Below, one piece after another: positions 19,241 to 27,613 of a stretch of DNA of 64,000 bases. Position 1 is the stretch's first letter. Each line of letters begins with the position of its first letter. Location of the stretch: contig CAMDQN010000015.1 in assembly GCA_945905925.1 (NCBI GenBank), positions 1-64,000 on the forward strand. The letters run 5' to 3'. A program made the position numbers and the translations under genes. The notes under the pieces are model-generated. The model was given only the letters and a program-made list of their open reading frames with translations. It did no database searches and had not been told where the DNA came from. This DNA comes from Singulisphaera sp. GP187. Lineage in GTDB: Bacteria > Planctomycetota > Planctomycetia > Gemmatales > Gemmataceae.

Positions 19241-20617
19241 TCACTCCGCGAGCGAGTAGCACGCGAGTTCCTTGTCGTTGCGCACGAACACGCACTTGTT
19301 CGCGAACGCGGGGTGCGTCCACAACACCTTGCGCCCGAACGCGGTCCCGGTCGGATCGAGCAACTTCGCGCGGCTCACCTCGTCGTACTTCGTCGGCGTC
19401 AGTTTCGCGATGATCAACTCACCCGTCTCCGCGAACAGGAAATAGCGGTCGCCGTTCTTCACCACGAACGCGGTTCCCGAACCGGCGCCCTTGAAATCTT
19501 CCGCTTCTTCCTTGCCGATCACCGGCTTGTGCGTGAACCAGAGCTTCTTGCCCGTCTCCAACTCGACGGCGCGCAACATGCCAGGCTGATCGACGCCAAA
19601 GATGGTGCCCGCGTCCACGAACGGTGTCATGTTTACCGGATGCAACCCGCGGTCCTTCGGTGCCTTCGCGCCTTTGTCGGCGGCTTCCTTCCAGAGCACC
19701 GCGGCGCCCGGTTTGTCCTTATCCAGTTTGAGAACGGCGCTCGCGCCAATGCCACCCGCGAACAGCCGGTCGCCGTGCTGACGCGGTCCCATGATCGACA
19801 TCCCGTACATCGGCTCCAGCGGAACCGTCCAGTAAATCTGACCGGTGACTGGGTCGAGGCCGTTGAGCGCGGAGGCGTGCCAGATCACCACCTGATCGAC
19901 CCCGCCGGCCGTGATGAGCGTGGGCGGGCTGTAGCCCGGTGCGCGGGCGTCGAGCGCCTTCCACTTCTCGGCACCGGTGTCTTTGTCGAACGCGACGACC
20001 GTCGCCCCTTCGCCCCCGACCAGACAGATGAGCAGGTTCTTGTAAACGAGCGGGTGTCCGCAAAAGCCCCACATCGGCGGCTTCGCGGCGTAGTCCTTCA
20101 CGAAGTTCTTCGACCAGATCACCTTACCGGTGTCGGCGCGAAGGCAGTACAGGTCGCCCATCGCGCCGAGCGTGTACACCTTCCCGCCAGACACGGTGGG
20201 CGTGCAGCGCGGGCCAGCCGGGTAGCTGATCTGGTACGTGCAGTCGTACTCGTGCTTCCACAGTTCCTTGCCGGACTTCGCGTCGAGGCACAGCACGCGC
20301 TCGGTGCTGGCGACCTTCTGCTTGATGTCGAACGGGTCGTCCGGGTTCTTGGCGCCCTTCGCGAGTACGCGGTCGGTGACGTACACCTTCCCGTCGGCCA
20401 CCGCGGGGCCAGCGTACCCGGCGGAAATGGAAACCTTCCAGACTTGCTTTGGGCCGTTCGCGGGGAGCGTGCGTGCGATACCGGTTTCGGCCCACACGTT
20501 GTCGCGGTTCGGCCCCATCCATTGCGGCCAGTCGTCCGCCATGGCGTGCAAGGGGCGGAAGCCTTCTGATGTGACAAGCACGAGGGCACCGAGAGCAAGC
20601 AGCGTGAAGCGAGTCAT
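19241..20617 (-). CDS. Secreted PQQ-type beta-propeller protein
   Basis: Exported protein of 458 residues built from quinoprotein-like propeller repeats, as in BamB or PQQ dehydrogenases. Repeat signatures include [11 protein letters not shown] at the start, [63 protein letters not shown] and [15 protein letters not shown]. The catalytic acidic residues of PQQ dehydrogenases are not evident, so it is more likely a structural or binding protein. The signal peptide (about 1-27) contains SEGFRPLHA, very like the repeat-encoded SGGLRPPLA of the sulfatase. It is divergent from the sulfatase-sialidase gene. Confidence 0.85.
   Translation of the reverse strand: MTRFTLLALGALVLVTSEGFRPLHAMADDWPQWMGPNRDNVWAETGIARTLPANGPKQVWKVSISAGYAGPAVADGKVYVTDRVLAKGAKNPDDPFDIKQKVASTERVLCLDAKSGKELWKHEYDCTYQISYPAGPRCTPTVSGGKVYTLGAMGDLYCLRADTGKVIWSKNFVKDYAAKPPMWGFCGHPLVYKNLLICLVGGEGATVVAFDKDTGAEKWKALDARAPGYSPPTLITAGGVDQVVIWHASALNGLDPVTGQIYWTVPLEPMYGMSIMGPRQHGDRLFAGGIGASAVLKLDKDKPGAAVLWKEAADKGAKAPKDRGLHPVNMTPFVDAGTIFGVDQPGMLRAVELETGKKLWFTHKPVIGKEEAEDFKGAGSGTAFVVKNGDRYFLFAETGELIIAKLTPTKYDEVSRAKLLDPTGTAFGRKVLWTHPAFANKCVFVRNDKELACYSLAE
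20541..20575. repeat. Possible repeat-derived segment in a signal peptide
   Basis: The DNA coding for SEGFRPLHA (residues 17-25) contains GCAAGGGGCGGAAGCCTTCT, a self-complementary-type sequence in style like the other repeat arms. Only one copy is seen in the window, so repeat origin rests on the similarity of position and peptide to the sulfatase case. Confidence 0.3.
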
Positions 20618-20731
20618 GCGGTTCTCCAGAAGTGCGGCGAGCGAGCGCCTTCGGGAAGGATACCAAAAACACGCACGCGGCTTACAAGCCGGTACTGGCG
20701 AACACTCCTCAGGCGGGGTATCGTGTGCGCC

Positions 20732-23299
20732 ATGAAATACACACTCCTCTCCTTCGCGGCGATTCTGTTCCTCGCCTCCTACTCGTGCGCGAGCGCGGCT
20801 GACACACCAAACGTCGTCCTGATCTTCACCGATGATCAGGGTTACGGTGATGTCGGCTGCTTCGGTGCGAAGGGGTTCGAGACGCCGAACCTCGACAAAC
20901 TCGCGAAGCAGGGCGTGAAACTCACCGACTTCCACAGTTCGCAGCCGGTGTGTTCCGCGAGCCGCGCGTCGCTCATGACGGGCTGTTACGCGAACCGCAT
21001 CGGCATCCACGGTGCGCTCGGGCCGAACTCGCGCCACGGCATCCACGCGGACGAAACCACTCTCGCGGAAGTGTGCAAATCGAAGGGCTACGCGACCGCG
21101 ATGGTCGGCAAGTGGCACCTCGGCCACCACCCGCAGTTCCTCCCGACGCGGCACGGCTTCGACTCGTATTTCGGGTTGCCATACTCGAACGATATGTGGC
21201 CGCATCACCCGGAAGCGAAGAAGGGCACCTATCCGAATCTGCCGCTATTCGAGAACGAAAAGATCATCGACGCGGACGTGACACCGGAAGACCAGCCGAA
21301 GCTCACGACGCAGTACACCGAGCGCGCGGTGAAGTTCATCACGGACAACAAAGCGAAACCGTTCTTCCTGTACGTTGCGCACTCGATGCCGCACGTCCCG
21401 CTGTTCGTGAGCGACAAGTTCAAGGGCAAGAGCAAGTCCGGGCTGCACGGCGACGTGATGATGGAAATCGACTGGTCAGTCGGCGAGATCATGAAAGCAC
21501 TCGACGACCACAAACTCGCGGACAACACGCTCGTGATCTTCACCTGCGACAACGGCCCGTGGCTCAGTTATGGCAACCACGCTGGCACCGCTGGCACGCT
21601 CCGCGAGGGCAAAGGAACCGTGTGGGAGGGCGGCGTGCGGGTGCCGTTCATCGCGCGCTTACCGGGCAAGATTCCCGCTGACTCCGAGTGCCGCATTCCC
21701 GCGATGACGATCGACGTGCTTCCGACCGTCGCGAAGCTCATCGGCGCGGACCTCCCCAAACTCAAGATCGACGGCAAGGACATCGGCGCGCTGCTTCGCG
21801 GCGAAGCCAAAGCGAAGACACCGCAAGAAGTGTACTTCCACTACTACGGCACGAACGAACTGCAAGCGGTGCGCAGCGGCAAGTGGAAGCTGATGCTCCC
21901 GCACACGTACCGCACGATGGACGGGCAACCACAAGGCAAGGACGGTGTGCCAGGCAAGTACAAGCAGGTGAAAATCGAGAAGCCAGAGTTGTACGACCTC
22001 GACGCGGACGTGAGTGAATCGAAGAACGTCGCGGACGCGAACCCCGGCGTCGTGAAAGTACTGCTTGCGCGCGCGGAGACAGCGCGCGAAGATATGGGCG
22101 ATTCGCTTACAAAGCGAGTTGGTAAAGGAGTGCGCGAACCGGGCCGATTGCCGCCCGAGAAAAAAGACGAGAAGAAGGATAAGCCGGAGTACACCGCGGA
22201 ACTGGTCTTCCCATTTCACAAACAGCACAACCACGCGCCCGGGATCGTGGAGTGCCCCAATGGTGACCTGCTCGTGTCGTGGTATCGCGGTAGCGGCGAG
22301 CGCTCCGCTGATGATGTCGCCGTGTACGCGGCCCGCAAGAAAGCAAAAGACGAGAAGTGGAGCGACGCGTTCCTCATGGCCGACACACCGGGCTTCCCGG
22401 ACTGCAACACCGCGATGTGGATCGACAAGGAAGACAAGCTCTGGCTGTTCTGGCCGGTCATCCTCGCGAACTCGTGGGAATCGTGTATTACGCAATACCG
22501 CACGTCGTCGGACTTCCAAAAAGACGGCGCGCCGAAGTGGTCGTGGCAGGCCAACATTCTGCTTACGCCAAAGGACTTCGAGGAGGTCATGCTCCGCGAG
22601 TTCGGCGCCTGGAAGAAGCAAATCAGTGACGCGACCAAGCTGCCGGTTACGCTCTCCGACGAACTCGTCAAGAAACGCGTTGGTGACAAACTGTTGTCGC
22701 GCCTCGGCTGGCAACCGCGATGCAAGCCCACAGAGTTGAAGTCTGGGCGCATCTTGCTGCCGCTATACTCGGACACGTACTCAGCGGGACTCATGGCGAT
22801 CAGTGACGACAACGGGAAGACCTGGACCGCGTCGCAACCGCTCGCGGGGTTCGGCAGCATTCAGCCGTCGGTGCTGGAACGCAAGGACGGCACGCTGGTC
22901 GCGTACATGCGCGAGAACGGCGTGTTCAAGAAGATTCGCGTTTCGGAATCGAAGGACAAAGGCGAGTCGTGGGGCACGGTCTATTCAAGTGAGTTACCCA
23001 ACCCAGGGAGCGGTCTCGACGCAGTGCGCCTCACGAGCGGCAACTGGCTCCTTGTCTACAACGACACCGTGAAGGGCCGCAACAGTCTCGCGGTGTCGCT
23101 ATCCGACGACGAAGGCAAAACCTGGAAGTGGACGCGTCACCTGGAGAAGCAGGATACCGGATCGTACCACTACCCCGCGGTGATTCAGGCGAAGGACGGC
23201 GGCATCCACGCGGTGTACAGCTACTTCGTCCCGAGCGGCAAGAGCATGAAACACGCCCACTTCAACGAAGCGTGGGTGAAGGAAGGCGACCCGAAGTAG
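20732..23299 (+). CDS. Secreted sulfatase fused to a sialidase/BNR-repeat domain
   Basis: Bifunctional exported protein of 855 residues. A signal peptide (1-22) precedes an arylsulfatase domain (about 25-455) with [16 protein letters not shown], the formylglycine site Cys74 in [19 protein letters not shown] and FTCDNGPW. A Lys/Glu-rich linker leads to a sialidase-like propeller (about 490-855) starting [20 protein letters not shown], with three Asp-box-like turns: [16 protein letters not shown] and SDDEGKTW. The sialidase half resembles planctomycete exo-alpha-sialidase proteins. The fusion suggests sequential removal of sulfate and an acidic sugar from one polymer. The ATG at 20732 was preferred over a GTG three codons upstream. 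The C-S-A-S-R variant in place of C-x-P-S-R is still a known formylglycine site. Confidence 0.88.
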   Translation: MKYTLLSFAAILFLASYSCASAADTPNVVLIFTDDQGYGDVGCFGAKGFETPNLDKLAKQGVKLTDFHSSQPVCSASRASLMTGCYANRIGIHGALGPNSRHGIHADETTLAEVCKSKGYATAMVGKWHLGHHPQFLPTRHGFDSYFGLPYSNDMWPHHPEAKKGTYPNLPLFENEKIIDADVTPEDQPKLTTQYTERAVKFITDNKAKPFFLYVAHSMPHVPLFVSDKFKGKSKSGLHGDVMMEIDWSVGEIMKALDDHKLADNTLVIFTCDNGPWLSYGNHAGTAGTLREGKGTVWEGGVRVPFIARLPGKIPADSECRIPAMTIDVLPTVAKLIGADLPKLKIDGKDIGALLRGEAKAKTPQEVYFHYYGTNELQAVRSGKWKLMLPHTYRTMDGQPQGKDGVPGKYKQVKIEKPELYDLDADVSESKNVADANPGVVKVLLARAETAREDMGDSLTKRVGKGVREPGRLPPEKKDEKKDKPEYTAELVFPFHKQHNHAPGIVECPNGDLLVSWYRGSGERSADDVAVYAARKKAKDEKWSDAFLMADTPGFPDCNTAMWIDKEDKLWLFWPVILANSWESCITQYRTSSDFQKDGAPKWSWQANILLTPKDFEEVMLREFGAWKKQISDATKLPVTLSDELVKKRVGDKLLSRLGWQPRCKPTELKSGRILLPLYSDTYSAGLMAISDDNGKTWTASQPLAGFGSIQPSVLERKDGTLVAYMRENGVFKKIRVSESKDKGESWGTVYSSELPNPGSGLDAVRLTSGNWLLVYNDTVKGRNSLAVSLSDDEGKTWKWTRHLEKQDTGSYHYPAVIQAKDGGIHAVYSYFVPSGKSMKHAHFNEAWVKEGDPK

Positions 23300-23507
23300 G
23301 CACTCCGAACGAGTCGCGGTCGCAAGCGATATTGCCCACCTGGATCAGGACCACCGCAACACCCGATCCACCCATCACATCTTGAGACAGTGTTCGAGAA
23401 CAGGACAAGCCCAGCGCAGGAAATCACCTTGCGGAGCTTTCTGGTTCGATTTACCCGCACCACAAGTTACCATAACGGGTATCCGATATCCCCACCGGAG
23501 CGCTGCC

Positions 23508-24788
23508 ATGTCCGCGACTCGCCGTCAGTTCCTTGCCACTTCCGCACTCACGCTGTCCGCAGTTTCGTACACCCGCGCCGCGAACAAAGCGAACGAGAAG
23601 GTTCGCGTCGCCGTCATGGGGCTTCGCGTGCGCGGCAAACAACTCGCCCCGCCGTTCGCCGCGACGCCCGGCGTCGAGATCGCGTACCTCGTCGATCCCG
23701 ACCCCGCGATGGTGAAGCCCACGCTCGACGTGCTCAAAAACCCGGACCCGGCACCGAAGGTCGAGACCGACATTCGCAAGGTGCTCGAAGACAAGTCGGT
23801 GACGGCAGTGGTGGTGTCGGCCCCGGACCACTGGCACGCGCTGGCGACCGTGTGGGCGGCCGAGCGCGGCAAACACGTGTACTGCGAGAAGCCGGTTTCG
23901 CACAACTTGAACGAAGGCCGGCGCATGGTCGCGGCGGCCCGGAAGTACAAGGTCGTAGTGCAAGCCGGCACGCAGCGGAGGAGCCAGCCGAGCGTGATCG
24001 CCGCGCGCGAATACGTGCAATCGGGCAAGCTCGGGAAGGTCGCGTTCGCGCGAGCGTGGATCGCGGGGGCACGGCCCAACATCGGCTTCTCCAAGCCCGA
24101 AACGGCACCGAAAGGCGTCGATTACAACCTGTGGCTCGGGCCGGCGTCCGGCGAGTTCACCAAGAACCGGTTCCACTACAACTGGCACTGGTTCTGGGAT
24201 CTCGGCACCGGCGAAATCGGCAACAACGGCATCCACGGCCTTGATGTCGTTCGCAACGTGCTTCAACTCGAAGCGCCGACAAAGGTGAGTTGCGCCGGCG
24301 GTAAGTACCACTACGACGACGAGCAACAAACCCCGGACACGCAGATCGCGACGTTCGACTTCGCGGGCGGCCCCGGCGGCGCGGCCGGTTGCACCGTGCT
24401 GTGGGAACATCGCGTGTGGGAGAAGAAAGGACAAGGCCCGGAGGGTCAGTCCTACGGCATCTCGATTCACGGCGACAAGGGCACGCTCCTGTTCGACGGC
24501 GACGCGTGGAAGGTGCGCGGTGGCGACGACGCGGCCGAGAAGCCAAAGGGCGACATGGTCGGACTCCACGTTCGCAACTTCATCGACGCGATTCGCGGCG
24601 ACGCGAAGCCGAACGCGGAGATCGAGGAAGGGCACAAGAGTACGCGGTTGTGTCACCTCGGGAACATCGCGTATCGAACCGGGAAGGTGCTGAAATTCGA
24701 CGCGAAGACCGAAACGACCGACGACGCCGAAGCGAACAAGCTGTTGGGCCGCGACTACCGCAAGGGCTTCGAGTTGCCCACGGTGTGA
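23508..24788 (+). CDS. Tat-exported Gfo/Idh/MocA family oxidoreductase
   Basis: NAD(P)-dependent sugar oxidoreductase of 426 residues. A twin-arginine signal is present (MSATRRQFLATSALTLSAVS). The Rossmann domain starts VRVAVMGLRVRGKQL, where the usual GxGxxG is altered to GLRVRG. The conserved CEKPVSHNLNEGRRM holds the catalytic lysine of the EKP motif. The C-terminal domain contains GEIGNNGIHGLDVVRNVL and a closing YRKGFELP. Exported members with this architecture are widespread in planctomycetes and may work with the secreted sulfatases and DUF1080 enzymes on keto-sugars. It appears monocistronic. Confidence 0.9.
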   Translation: MSATRRQFLATSALTLSAVSYTRAANKANEKVRVAVMGLRVRGKQLAPPFAATPGVEIAYLVDPDPAMVKPTLDVLKNPDPAPKVETDIRKVLEDKSVTAVVVSAPDHWHALATVWAAERGKHVYCEKPVSHNLNEGRRMVAAARKYKVVVQAGTQRRSQPSVIAAREYVQSGKLGKVAFARAWIAGARPNIGFSKPETAPKGVDYNLWLGPASGEFTKNRFHYNWHWFWDLGTGEIGNNGIHGLDVVRNVLQLEAPTKVSCAGGKYHYDDEQQTPDTQIATFDFAGGPGGAAGCTVLWEHRVWEKKGQGPEGQSYGISIHGDKGTLLFDGDAWKVRGGDDAAEKPKGDMVGLHVRNFIDAIRGDAKPNAEIEEGHKSTRLCHLGNIAYRTGKVLKFDAKTETTDDAEANKLLGRDYRKGFELPTV

Positions 24789-24806
24789 GGTGTGGGTTTT
24801 TCGCGG

Positions 24807-24878
24807 CCGGCCGGTGAGAGCATCGCGCAACAAGCCGCGCCTCGCTCTCACCTGTCGATTGACACCGGCCGGTCGCCT
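24807..24878. repeat. Imperfect palindrome before the HD-Pnk gene
   Basis: CCGGCCGGTGAGAG near 24807 pairs in part with CTCTCACC near 24843 and with CACCGGCCGG near 24863. It lies in the 227-bp gap before HD-Pnk and may terminate the oxidoreductase transcript. Confidence 0.4.
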
Positions 24879-25015
24879 CGCTTCACAGCGTCGGCTTCCA
24901 CGTAGAACACCACGTCCGCGAGGCGTTCCGCTTCCGTGCGGTTGTTGGGCGCGTGAACCTCCTCACGCCGGCGCACTCCATTTCTCCGTGCGTCGTTCCG
25001 CGTTGAGGCTCCGTC

Positions 25016-26182
25016 ATGTCCGACATCTGGCGAATCCCCGGTTGCCCGGAACCACCTGATTGGAAAGTGGATGTGGCCGCGCTGCGTGCCACGTTCCCCT
25101 GGCTGGAACCACTCGCCGAGTGCCCGCAAGACCCGATCTTCCACGCGGAAGGCGATGTCCTCACGCACCTCGGCATGGTGCTCACGCAACTCGCCTCGCT
25201 GCCCGCGTTTCGCGAGCTACCGGAACAGGATCGGCACGTCGTCTTCGCGGGCACGCTGCTACACGACATCTCGAAACCCGAATGTACTCGCATCGAAGAA
25301 AACGGTCGCGTGCGCTCGCCCGGTCACGCGGTGAAGGGCGTTTACAAGGCGCGGCGCATCCTTACCGATGACGAAGCTTTCGCGCCACTGGGAACGCCGT
25401 TCGAGATTCGCGAACAGGTGTTGGCGCTCGTGCGTTGGCACGGCCTGCCCGCGAACTACCTCGACAAGCCGGACCCGATGCGCGCGGTGATCCTCACGAG
25501 CATGAACACGCGAATGGATCTGCTCACCATCCTGGCGGAAGCGGACCATCGCGGGCGCGTCGTGAAGAAGGAGAACGACGACACGATGACGCGAGTCGCG
25601 TTGTTCCCGGACTTCTGCGCCGAGTGCGAAGCGTGGGACGGTCCGCGTAACTTCGCGAACGACCATTCGCGGTTCCACTACTTCCGCACGCCGGGCGAAC
25701 ACCCGACGCTTCACCTCTTCGACGACACGAAGTGCGAAGTGACAGTGTCGAGCGGCCTACCCGGGAGCGGCAAAGACACGTGGGTGAGCGAACACGCGGG
25801 CGACCGCGAAGTGATCTCACTCGACGACATCCGGCGCGAGTTGGATGTGGAACCCGGCGAAAATCAGAGCGCAGTCGTGGCCGCGGCCTACGATCGTGCG
25901 AAGGTACTACTGCGTCGTGGGGAGCCGTTCGTGTGGAACGCGACAAACGTGTCGCGCATCCTTCGCGGTAAGGTGATCGACCTCAGCGCCGCTTACAAAG
26001 CGCGTCTGCGTGTGGTGTATCTGGAACCGCCAATCCCTCTGATCCGCGAGCGGAACGGCGACCGCGTGAAACGCGTGCCGGAGCGAGTGTGGGAGCGGTT
26101 GTTCGACAAACTCGACGTGCCAACGCCGGCGGAAAGCCACCAGGTCGAATACTTGGTGGGTCGAAACGATAAGGACGTTTAG
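25016..26182 (+). CDS. HD-Pnk: HD phosphohydrolase fused to polynucleotide 5'-kinase
   Basis: Two-domain protein of 388 residues. The N-terminal half has an HD phosphohydrolase core: HLGMVLTQL, the His-Asp pair at 83-84 in LLHDISKPE, HAVKGVYKARR and a late acidic residue in EADHRGR. The C-terminal half (about 240-388) is a P-loop kinase with GLPGSGKDTW at about 247-256, ISLDDIRRE and VWNATNVSR. This architecture matches the HD-Pnk enzymes studied from Runella, where the HD domain removes 2',3'-cyclic or 3' phosphate and the kinase phosphorylates 5'-OH ends, making breaks ready for a ligase. RNA and DNA ligase genes lie 8.5-11.4 kb upstream. The stop codon TAG is part of the palindromic repeat that follows. 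Confidence 0.85.
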   Translation: MSDIWRIPGCPEPPDWKVDVAALRATFPWLEPLAECPQDPIFHAEGDVLTHLGMVLTQLASLPAFRELPEQDRHVVFAGTLLHDISKPECTRIEENGRVRSPGHAVKGVYKARRILTDDEAFAPLGTPFEIREQVLALVRWHGLPANYLDKPDPMRAVILTSMNTRMDLLTILAEADHRGRVVKKENDDTMTRVALFPDFCAECEAWDGPRNFANDHSRFHYFRTPGEHPTLHLFDDTKCEVTVSSGLPGSGKDTWVSEHAGDREVISLDDIRRELDVEPGENQSAVVAAAYDRAKVLLRRGEPFVWNATNVSRILRGKVIDLSAAYKARLRVVYLEPPIPLIRERNGDRVKRVPERVWERLFDKLDVPTPAESHQVEYLVGRNDKDV

Positions 26183-26237
26183 CGTCGGCCCCGGAAGGGC
26201 CGAGCAAGTGGCCCCTCCGGGGCCGACGCTAAACGTC
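26174..26237. repeat. TTTAGCG palindrome supplying the HD-Pnk stop codon
   Basis: Arms GACGTTTAGCGTCGGCCCCG... (26174-26200) and the complementary sequence ending at 26237 frame a short loop. The last codons of HD-Pnk (GAC GTT TAG) are the first bases of the left arm, so the repeat forms the stop codon. It is also a candidate terminator. Confidence 0.8.
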
Positions 26238-26278
26238 TGTGTTCCTTTTCGTCTCATTGCTTCCCAATACGTCAACTC

Positions 26279-26728
26279 TCACTTCTTCCCGATCTCCTTG
26301 AACCGGATCGTCACCGCGCGCGGGTTGCCGTCGGTCAGCACCTTGTTAAACGGCTCCTTCACGTGATCGGCCTGCCCGATGTGCGTGCGGTTGTCGCGCA
26401 GCAACACGAACGCGGTCACGTAATAGCGGTTGTTCGCGTCCAGCTTCCCCGCCGCACCGATGGTGAACTCCTTCTTCGTCTCCTTACCGGTCGTGTGGCT
26501 GAACTCCTTCAGTTCGACCTTCTCCACCAAGTCCGCGCCCTTGTCCGCAAGGTTCTTGTTGATGCTGTAGAGCCGCAGCTCCACCACGCGGTTGTCGAAC
26601 GACGCGACCTCCTTCGGGATGATGACCGTACCCATTACCTTCGTGGTGTTGTCATTCTTCTCTTCGGCCGGTGCCGAAGTTGTGAAGGCGAGCGCAAGCA
26701 CAACCAAAACAGCGAGGCGCGCGAACAT
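26279..26728 (-). CDS. Small secreted YbaY/YscW-like protein
   Basis: Exported protein of 149 residues with a signal peptide (MFARLAVLVVLALAFTTSAPA). The mature part is a single beta-rich domain with GTVIIPKEVASFDNRVVELRL and YYVTAFVLLRDN, and a closing strand AVTIRFKEI. The pattern (modified polar strands, a YYVxAxV segment, then a terminal V-x-I-x-F strand) resembles YbaY/YscW lipoprotein-like domains, though no lipobox is present. Function is unknown in that family. It is divergent from the ECF sigma gene across a 204-bp gap. Confidence 0.6.
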   Translation of the reverse strand: MFARLAVLVVLALAFTTSAPAEEKNDNTTKVMGTVIIPKEVASFDNRVVELRLYSINKNLADKGADLVEKVELKEFSHTTGKETKKEFTIGAAGKLDANNRYYVTAFVLLRDNRTHIGQADHVKEPFNKVLTDGNPRAVTIRFKEIGKK

Positions 26729-26932
26729 GACTGTGACTCCGCGGCGTAAGAGGTATCGAAGGGAACGATACGGCACAAAGGGCGAGGCGACGAGAGCCAG
26801 CATCGCAACCGCGCCGGGCGTTCGTAAAATGTCCCACACTGGCGACACCCGCTCACCTCTCCACCTCCCGCCCAAACCGGGGCGCGTAAGTCGTCGCCCG
26901 TGGAACCGGTATCACTCACTGGAACACCCCGT

Positions 26933-27544
26933 ATGGCCGAACCGCCGCTGACACGCGTCACGCTGCTGACCCGTCTGAAAGACGGGCGCGACGCCGACGC
27001 GTGGCGCGAGTTCGTGCAACTGTACGGCCCGGTCGTGTACCGGTTCGCCCGCAATCGCGGACTCCAAGACGCCGACGCCGCCGACCTCATGCAAGACGTG
27101 ATGCGCAGCGTCGCCCGCAACGCCCACCGTATGGAGTACGACCCAAAGCGCGGCACCTTTCGCGGCTGGCTGTACACGGTCACGCGGAACAAGATTTACA
27201 ACTTCCTCAGCAGCCAGCGGAACCGCCCGCGCGGCACCGGCGACACCGACGCGCAGGAGCGGCTTGACGCCACGCCGGCACGCGAGGAAGAAGGCCCAGA
27301 CGCCGACTGGGAGAAGGAATACCAGCGCCGGCTCAGCGCCCGCGCGATGGAACTGGTGAAGGGCGAGTTCCAGCCGAACACGTGGTCCGCGTTCTGGCAA
27401 ACCGCGGTGGAAGGGAAAAGTGCCGCGGAGGTCGGCACCGCGCTGAAGATGAGCGCCGGGGCGGTGTACGTCGCCAAGAGCCGCGTCCTCGCCCGCTTGC
27501 GCGACGAAGTGCAGAAGATGATGGTTGAAGAGGATCAAGGTTAG
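26933..27544 (+). CDS. ECF-type RNA polymerase sigma factor
   Basis: Sigma-70 family factor of 203 residues of the extracytoplasmic-function type. Region 2 covers REFVQLYGPVVYRFARNRGLQDADAADLMQDVM and GTFRGWLYTVTRNKI. A charged, disordered linker rich in Glu/Asp follows. Region 4 is the helix-turn-helix KSAAEVGTALKMSAGAVYVAKSRVLARLRDEV. A GTG at 26900 could give eleven extra residues. It lies 69 bp upstream of a kinase that begins with an anti-sigma-like zinc motif, so the two probably form one signalling unit. The TAG stop codon is contributed by a palindromic repeat. Confidence 0.93.
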   Translation: MAEPPLTRVTLLTRLKDGRDADAWREFVQLYGPVVYRFARNRGLQDADAADLMQDVMRSVARNAHRMEYDPKRGTFRGWLYTVTRNKIYNFLSSQRNRPRGTGDTDAQERLDATPAREEEGPDADWEKEYQRRLSARAMELVKGEFQPNTWSAFWQTAVEGKSAAEVGTALKMSAGAVYVAKSRVLARLRDEVQKMMVEEDQG

Positions 27545-27599
27545 CCGCGACCCGGAGGGAAGCGAGAACGTTCGCGCTCCCCTCCGGGTCGCGGCTTAA
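27541..27599. repeat. TTTAGCG-type palindrome between sigma factor and kinase
   Basis: Arms TTAGCCGCGACCCGGAGGG (27541-27559) and its complement (27580-27599) lie inside the short gap of the sigma-kinase operon. The sigma factor stop codon TAG is bases 2-4 of the left arm. It might uncouple expression of the two genes. Confidence 0.8.
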
Positions 27600-27613
27600 C
27601 GAGTGTGACACCA

